This document shows positions 59,491 to 64,000 of a stretch of DNA of 64,000 bases, one piece after another. The stretch covers positions 682,001 through 746,000 of the forward strand of contig NZ_BSST01000001.1 of the NCBI RefSeq assembly GCF_030161395.1. Reading direction: 5' to 3'. This stretch comes from Thalassotalea insulae (GTDB lineage: Bacteria; Pseudomonadota; Gammaproteobacteria; Enterobacterales; Alteromonadaceae). Each line of letters begins with the position of its first letter. The first letter of the stretch is position 1. The position numbers were made by a program, and so were the translations under genes. Below the pieces are notes generated by a model. It was not told where the DNA came from, made no database searches, and worked only from the letters and a program-made list of their open reading frames with translations.

Positions 59491-60720
59491 ATGCAAATAT
59501 CAAACAATATCGCCCCTAAAGAGCATGCCCCGTTTTATAGCCGTGAATTTTTACTTGAGCATGGCCAATCAATACTTAATTTTTATCATAACCGGGTCAT
59601 TGATAGCAGTGGCGGCTATTATCAAAATTTTCTCGATGATGGTCAGCACTTTGATGCCGAATTTCGCCAGTTAGTCAGCAGTACCCGCATTATCGTCAAC
59701 TATGCCTTAGCCAGCATGGTTTATCAAAATGAAGACTATCGAGCGATGGCAAAACATGGCCTTGATTATGTTGAGCAAGTGCACTGGCAACAAAACAATT
59801 ACGCCTGGACGCTAACCAACCATCAGCCATCAGATATGACTCAGCAGGCTTATGGTTATGCCTTTGTTTTATTAGCCTATGCGGCGGCGAAAAAGGCCGG
59901 ACTGATCCAGTCAAATAAAGCATTACTCCACACCTATCAGCTATTAGAGCAACGTTTCTGGCAAGATAAATATGGTTTATACGCCGATGAAATAAGCGCA
60001 GACGGTACATTGAGTGACTATCGTGGACAAAATGCCAATATGCATTTATGTGAAGCGATGATTGCTGCCTATGAAGCAACAAGTGAACAATTATTTTTAA
60101 ATCGCGCCATGGAAATTGCACAAAATATTGCCGTGCGCCAAGCAGATTTGACCGATGGCTTAATTTGGGAGCATTACACCACAGAGTTTTTCCCTGACTG
60201 GGAATATAATAAAGACGATCCAAAAAACCTTTATCGCCCCTGGGGCTTTCAACCAGGACATCAAACAGAATGGACTAAATTACTGTTAATGTTAAATCGA
60301 TATCAACCACAGCCTTGGTTAGTCGAACGTGCTAAATCATTGTTTGATCGCGCTTATCAAACCGCATGGGACGAAAAATATGGTGGCTTAATCTATGGTT
60401 TTGACCCACAAGGTCAATGCTGTGACGATGATAAATACTTCTGGGTGCAGGCAGAAAGTTTCGCTGCGGCTGCTATGCTATATCAGGTCACGGATGAGCC
60501 ACAATACTTAACAAAATATAATGAACTGTGGCACTACTGTTGGCAACATATGGTAGACCATCAATATGGCGCTTGGTTTCGTGTGTTAAAACGCAATAAC
60601 AGCAAATATAGTGAGCAAAAAAGTGCTGCTGGCGCTAAATGTGATTACCATACCTTAGGCGCCTGTTTTGAAGTGCTACGCGTACTAGGTGATAGCCAGC
60701 TAAACCTTAAACATCAATAA
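59491..60720 (+). CDS. AGE-family sugar isomerase, probably mannose isomerase
   Basis: 409 residues from MQISNNIAPKEH, with GGAGA 6 bases upstream. The (alpha/alpha)6 barrel of the AcylGlcNAc 2-epimerase/YihS family is recognised by RLIVNYALAS-like RIIVNYALASMVY, NANMHLCEAMIAAYEAT, RPWGFQPGHQTEWTKLLLML and KCDYHTLGACFE, whose His residues are catalytic. YihS-type members convert mannose to fructose. Placed between fructokinase and a GH92 gene, mannose is the logical substrate. A GlcNAc or ManNAc 2-epimerase is the alternative. Confidence 0.9.
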   Translation: MQISNNIAPKEHAPFYSREFLLEHGQSILNFYHNRVIDSSGGYYQNFLDDGQHFDAEFRQLVSSTRIIVNYALASMVYQNEDYRAMAKHGLDYVEQVHWQQNNYAWTLTNHQPSDMTQQAYGYAFVLLAYAAAKKAGLIQSNKALLHTYQLLEQRFWQDKYGLYADEISADGTLSDYRGQNANMHLCEAMIAAYEATSEQLFLNRAMEIAQNIAVRQADLTDGLIWEHYTTEFFPDWEYNKDDPKNLYRPWGFQPGHQTEWTKLLLMLNRYQPQPWLVERAKSLFDRAYQTAWDEKYGGLIYGFDPQGQCCDDDKYFWVQAESFAAAAMLYQVTDEPQYLTKYNELWHYCWQHMVDHQYGAWFRVLKRNNSKYSEQKSAAGAKCDYHTLGACFEVLRVLGDSQLNLKHQ

Positions 60721-60735
60721 CTGTTAGTAATATCG

Positions 60736-63024
60736 ATGAAATACCTGCAGAAAAAACTACTGAGCAAAGGCATAACAACATTATTGCTCACCATCACAGG
60801 ATTAATGCCATTGCTAGCGACTTGCCAGCAACATAAGACTATGTCAAAAAGCACGCCTTCTTTGCTCTCTTATGTTGATCCTTTTATCGGTACTGCCGGT
60901 AAAGGGAAAACCTACCCTGGTGCGACACTACCTTACGGTATGGTGCAGTTAAGTCCAGATAATGGTCGCAATGGCTGGGATTGGATCTCCGGCTATTTTT
61001 ATCCAGATAACGTAATTGCAGGTTTTAGTCATACCCACCTGTCAGGCACAGGGGCTGGTGATTTATATGATATTTCTTTTATGCCATTAGCCGGACCAAC
61101 AAAGCAGAAAGTGCTGGATCAGGTAAATCCGCTGCCGGTTATTTATTCGAGCTTTTCCCATGATAACGAACAGGCTACCCCAGGCTATTATCAGGTTTTT
61201 TTAACCGACTACCAGATCAATGTCGAGCTAACCGCGGGCTTAAGAACGGGGGTGCAAAGATATACTTTTGCCAAGCACACACAAACCGGCCAGGTCAAAT
61301 TGGACCTTAATTATGCCCGTAACTGGGATAAAACCATCGCGACCGAGTTAATAATCATCAATGACCACACTATCGCAGGTTATCGTAAATCAACCGGCTG
61401 GGCTAAAGATCAACGAGTCTATTTTTACAGCGTATTTTCTCAACCCTTTACCATGCATACTGTCAGCCACGCTGACAACCAAAACACTAGCAGCAATAAC
61501 AGCGACAAACATTATCAAACAAGCGGTCAACAAGGACTAAGCGCACTATTTGACTTTAACCTTAAGCAACAAAAACAAGTGCTGGTAAAAACCGCTATTA
61601 GCTCAGTGAGCATCGAAAATGCCAAGCAAAACTTGTTAACCGATGGCCTACAAAGCAGTTTTACTGACTATCGCCAGCGAGCAGAAAAGCAATGGAAGCA
61701 AGCATTAGCTAAGGTAAAAGTGACTGCCGAGCATGACAATATGGTGCAATTTTACACGGCACTCTATCATTCTTATTTAGCACCTCGAGTATTTTCAGAC
61801 AGTAATGGCCAATATAAAGGTCCGGATGGCAAGATTCATCAAGCAACTCGATCACCTCGCTACTCCTTTTTCTCATTATGGGATACTTTTCGTGCGCTAC
61901 ACCCATGGAAAACCATAACCGATACCGAGCATAGTAAAGCCATGATGATGTCACTGATTGCTCATTATCATGAATACGGTCTGTTACCTGTGTGGAATTT
62001 TCAGGGCAACGAAACCAATATGATGATGGGCTATCATGCGGTGCCCGTACTGGTAGATGCCTACCTTAAGAGAATTATTTCCGAGCAGGATATCAACAGT
62101 GAACAATTGTTTAACGCACTGAAAAAAAGTGCAATGCAAAATGACTTTGGTATCGATTCATATAAAGCACTTGGTTATGTTCCATTTGAACACGGCAACT
62201 GGAACGTCTCACTAACGCTAGAATATGCCTTTGATGACTGGAGTATTGCGCAAATGGCACAAGCATTAGGTAAAATCCAAGACGCGAAATACTTTACTCA
62301 GCGCGGGCAAAACTATCGTCAGCACTTTGACCCAGCTACCGGCTTTATGCGCGCTAAAAGCCAAGCTGGTGTTTTTAAGAGCGGCTTTGATCCGCTTGCC
62401 TATCACCCTGAAGACTACTGTGAGGCCAATGCCTGGCAATATAACTTTTTTGTTCCTCATGATATTAAAGGATTGATCCAGTTACATGGCGGAAGAAATA
62501 AATTTGCCAACAAGCTAGATCAAATGTTTAGCACCAAGCAGCAATTAAACGATAAAGGTGAGTTACCAGAATGGATTTCAGGCTATATCGGACAATATGT
62601 CCACGGTAATGAGCCGGCACACCATGTCCCCTATTTGTATCAATACACTGGACAAGGTCATAAAACCCAGCAGCGAGTACGCCAAATTATGGCAGAGCTT
62701 TATAACACAGCGCCAAATGGTCTTGCAGGTAACGAAGATGCAGGACAAATGTCAGCATGGTATATGTTCAGTGCATTAGGATTTTACCCAGTAAATCCTG
62801 TTGCTGGTGAATATGTACTTGGCAGCCCAGAAGTTGCGCACGCACAAATCAAACTACCTGACAACAAAACATTCACCATTATTGCTAACAACCAGTCAGC
62901 TGATAATATCTATGTCAAATCAGTAACCTTAAACGGTCAACCTTATTCTGCTATTACCATAAGCCATCAAGATATTATGGCCGGTGGCACACTTATTTTT
63001 AATATGACCTCGGAAGTTCACTAA
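60736..63024 (+). CDS. GH92 alpha-mannosidase, lipoprotein
   Basis: 762 residues. The N-terminus has a hydrophobic leader with lipobox LLATC (Cys30). Domain motifs: LLSYVDPFIGTAGKGKTYPGATLPYGMVQLSPDN, then SHTHLSGTGAGDLYD. The acid is Glu426 in NFQGNETNMMMGYHAVPV. The base block reads AGNEDAGQMSAWYM, where the first Asp of the usual NDD is Glu. It resembles the GH92 at 37703 most. It lies 15 bp after the AGE gene. Confidence 0.94.
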   Translation: MKYLQKKLLSKGITTLLLTITGLMPLLATCQQHKTMSKSTPSLLSYVDPFIGTAGKGKTYPGATLPYGMVQLSPDNGRNGWDWISGYFYPDNVIAGFSHTHLSGTGAGDLYDISFMPLAGPTKQKVLDQVNPLPVIYSSFSHDNEQATPGYYQVFLTDYQINVELTAGLRTGVQRYTFAKHTQTGQVKLDLNYARNWDKTIATELIIINDHTIAGYRKSTGWAKDQRVYFYSVFSQPFTMHTVSHADNQNTSSNNSDKHYQTSGQQGLSALFDFNLKQQKQVLVKTAISSVSIENAKQNLLTDGLQSSFTDYRQRAEKQWKQALAKVKVTAEHDNMVQFYTALYHSYLAPRVFSDSNGQYKGPDGKIHQATRSPRYSFFSLWDTFRALHPWKTITDTEHSKAMMMSLIAHYHEYGLLPVWNFQGNETNMMMGYHAVPVLVDAYLKRIISEQDINSEQLFNALKKSAMQNDFGIDSYKALGYVPFEHGNWNVSLTLEYAFDDWSIAQMAQALGKIQDAKYFTQRGQNYRQHFDPATGFMRAKSQAGVFKSGFDPLAYHPEDYCEANAWQYNFFVPHDIKGLIQLHGGRNKFANKLDQMFSTKQQLNDKGELPEWISGYIGQYVHGNEPAHHVPYLYQYTGQGHKTQQRVRQIMAELYNTAPNGLAGNEDAGQMSAWYMFSALGFYPVNPVAGEYVLGSPEVAHAQIKLPDNKTFTIIANNQSADNIYVKSVTLNGQPYSAITISHQDIMAGGTLIFNMTSEVH

Positions 63025-63026
63025 TT

Positions 63027-64000
63027 ATGCGTTTTTTATTTATAGTGCCACTATTATGCTCGTTGTCACTAGCGGCAGAGCATGTCACTCAATATGTTAA
63101 TCCTTTTATTGGTACTTCTAATTTTGGAGCGACTCACCCCGGCGCTCAATATCCTCATGGCATGGCGTCAGTAGCGCCATTTAATGTTGCATTTCGCGCA
63201 GGACAAGAAAACAAATTTGAAAAAGACCAAGCGTGGAATTCGCGCGTTTATATTCATGAAAATAAGTTTTTAACTGGTTTTAGTCATGTCAATTTAAGTG
63301 GCGTTGGTTGCCCTGACCTCGGCAGTATTTTACTAATGCCAACCACAGGGGCATTAGAGTTTGACGCAAAAAAATATGGCTCCACTTATCATAACGAGCA
63401 AGCATCACCTGGATACTATCGTACTACGTTAGATAAATATCAGGTTGATGTCGAACTCAGTAGTACATTACGTACTGGCATCAGCCGATATACTTTTCCT
63501 AAAGGACAATCACACATTCTACTCAACCTAGGACTCGGCCTAACCAATGAAACTGGCGGTATGCTAAAAGTCGTTTCAAACAGTGAAGTGGAAGGCTTTA
63601 AGATGCTCGGCACCTTTTGCTATCACTCAGAAGATGTTCGCCCAGTATATTTTGTTGCCAAGTTAAGCAAAGCAGCAAAAACCGCTGGTGCCTGGAAAAA
63701 AATGCCTAAATACCAAGGCGTAGAAGCAGAATGGATCGGTTATGACGATAACTATAAACCATATAAAGATTATCGTCAGGAGGTTGCTGGTGATGATATT
63801 GGTGCCTACTTCCAGTTTGATACCAATGAACAAGAAACTATTACCGTCAAATTAGGGATTTCTTACGTCAGTATAAAAAATGCTCGACAAAACCTTAATG
63901 CCGAACAACCAGGTTTCGCCTTTGAGCAAACGAAAGATAAGGCACAGCAACAATGGCAAAAGCTATTAAGCCGAGTTCAAGTGAAAGGTCAGCCAACAAA
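63027..64000 (+). CDS. GH92 family enzyme, 5' part (cut by the window end)
   Basis: The first 324 codons only. MRFLFIVPLLCSLSLAAEH is a signal peptide of type I, not a lipoprotein signal. Then VTQYVNPFIGTSNFGATHPGAQYPHGMASVAPF and LTGFSHVNLSGVGCPDLG, the GH92 N-terminal sandwich. NLSGVGCPDLG differs from HLSGTGVGDLLD of the others, suggesting another linkage or substrate. The catalytic acid and base lie beyond the window. It starts 2 bp after the previous GH92. Confidence 0.9.
   Translation, partial: MRFLFIVPLLCSLSLAAEHVTQYVNPFIGTSNFGATHPGAQYPHGMASVAPFNVAFRAGQENKFEKDQAWNSRVYIHENKFLTGFSHVNLSGVGCPDLGSILLMPTTGALEFDAKKYGSTYHNEQASPGYYRTTLDKYQVDVELSSTLRTGISRYTFPKGQSHILLNLGLGLTNETGGMLKVVSNSEVEGFKMLGTFCYHSEDVRPVYFVAKLSKAAKTAGAWKKMPKYQGVEAEWIGYDDNYKPYKDYRQEVAGDDIGAYFQFDTNEQETITVKLGISYVSIKNARQNLNAEQPGFAFEQTKDKAQQQWQKLLSRVQVKGQPT

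Overview
The window looks like the chromosome of a marine gammaproteobacterium of the Alteromonadales (Colwelliaceae or a relative). This rests on low-GC sequence by eye, CysB, SdaA and HtrA homologues of gammaproteobacterial type, a large TonB-dependent receptor of the glycan type common in that order, and a rich carbohydrate locus. No taxonomic search was possible, so this is inference.

Layout. (1) 1-17.8 kb is ordinary chromosome: the tail of a NUDIX CoA pyrophosphatase, sdaA, cysB, a PEBP-like secreted protein, a truncated AraC regulator next to DoxX, an ECF sigma factor beside a secreted SnoaL-like protein, an HtrA protease, a GldA/GldG-type ABC export operon, an Hsp20 with a likely RNA thermometer, and small membrane proteins. 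(2) 17.8-20.5 kb holds small accessory genes (P-loop kinase, GFA protein, MerR with a divergent DUF2938 gene, RRM protein) and a degenerate attC relic. (3) About 22.1-29.7 kb is a run of integron gene cassettes. I find seven paired attC-like sites, one mutated attC, two half-sites and a boundary GTTAGGC core, all in one orientation, with minus-strand genes between them. No integron integrase occurs anywhere in the window. This fits a CALIN (cluster of attC sites lacking integrase) or the distal part of a chromosomal superintegron. An IS110-family remnant sits directly against an attC core. (4) 29.9-31.4 kb is a small ArsR-controlled pair of dimeric alpha-beta barrel proteins.

(5) 31.5-64.0 kb is a large locus for breakdown of eukaryotic N-glycans, especially the high-mannose type. 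Three transcription units share an identical 14-bp LacI-type operator (TGCAATCGATTACA, four copies). Unit A (minus): GH2 beta-mannosidase, sodium symporter, GH92 alpha-mannosidase, GlcNAc-type kinase, glycosylasparaginase-like hydrolase, GH97, Pgi. Unit B (minus): TonB-dependent receptor, lipoprotein with four discoidin-like domains, GH85 endo-beta-N-acetylglucosaminidase, CutC-family protein. Unit C (plus): GH92, FucP-type permease, fructokinase, AGE-family isomerase, GH92, GH92 (cut by the window end). A LacI regulator lies between units B and C.

Proposed working model (inference): GH85 releases the glycan, the receptor and the discoidin lipoprotein capture and import it, the GH92 enzymes and GH2 reduce it to mannose and GlcNAc, and the AGE isomerase turns mannose into fructose. 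Fructokinase and Pgi then feed central metabolism, while the kinase and the asparaginase-like enzyme handle GlcNAc and the GlcNAc-Asn stub.
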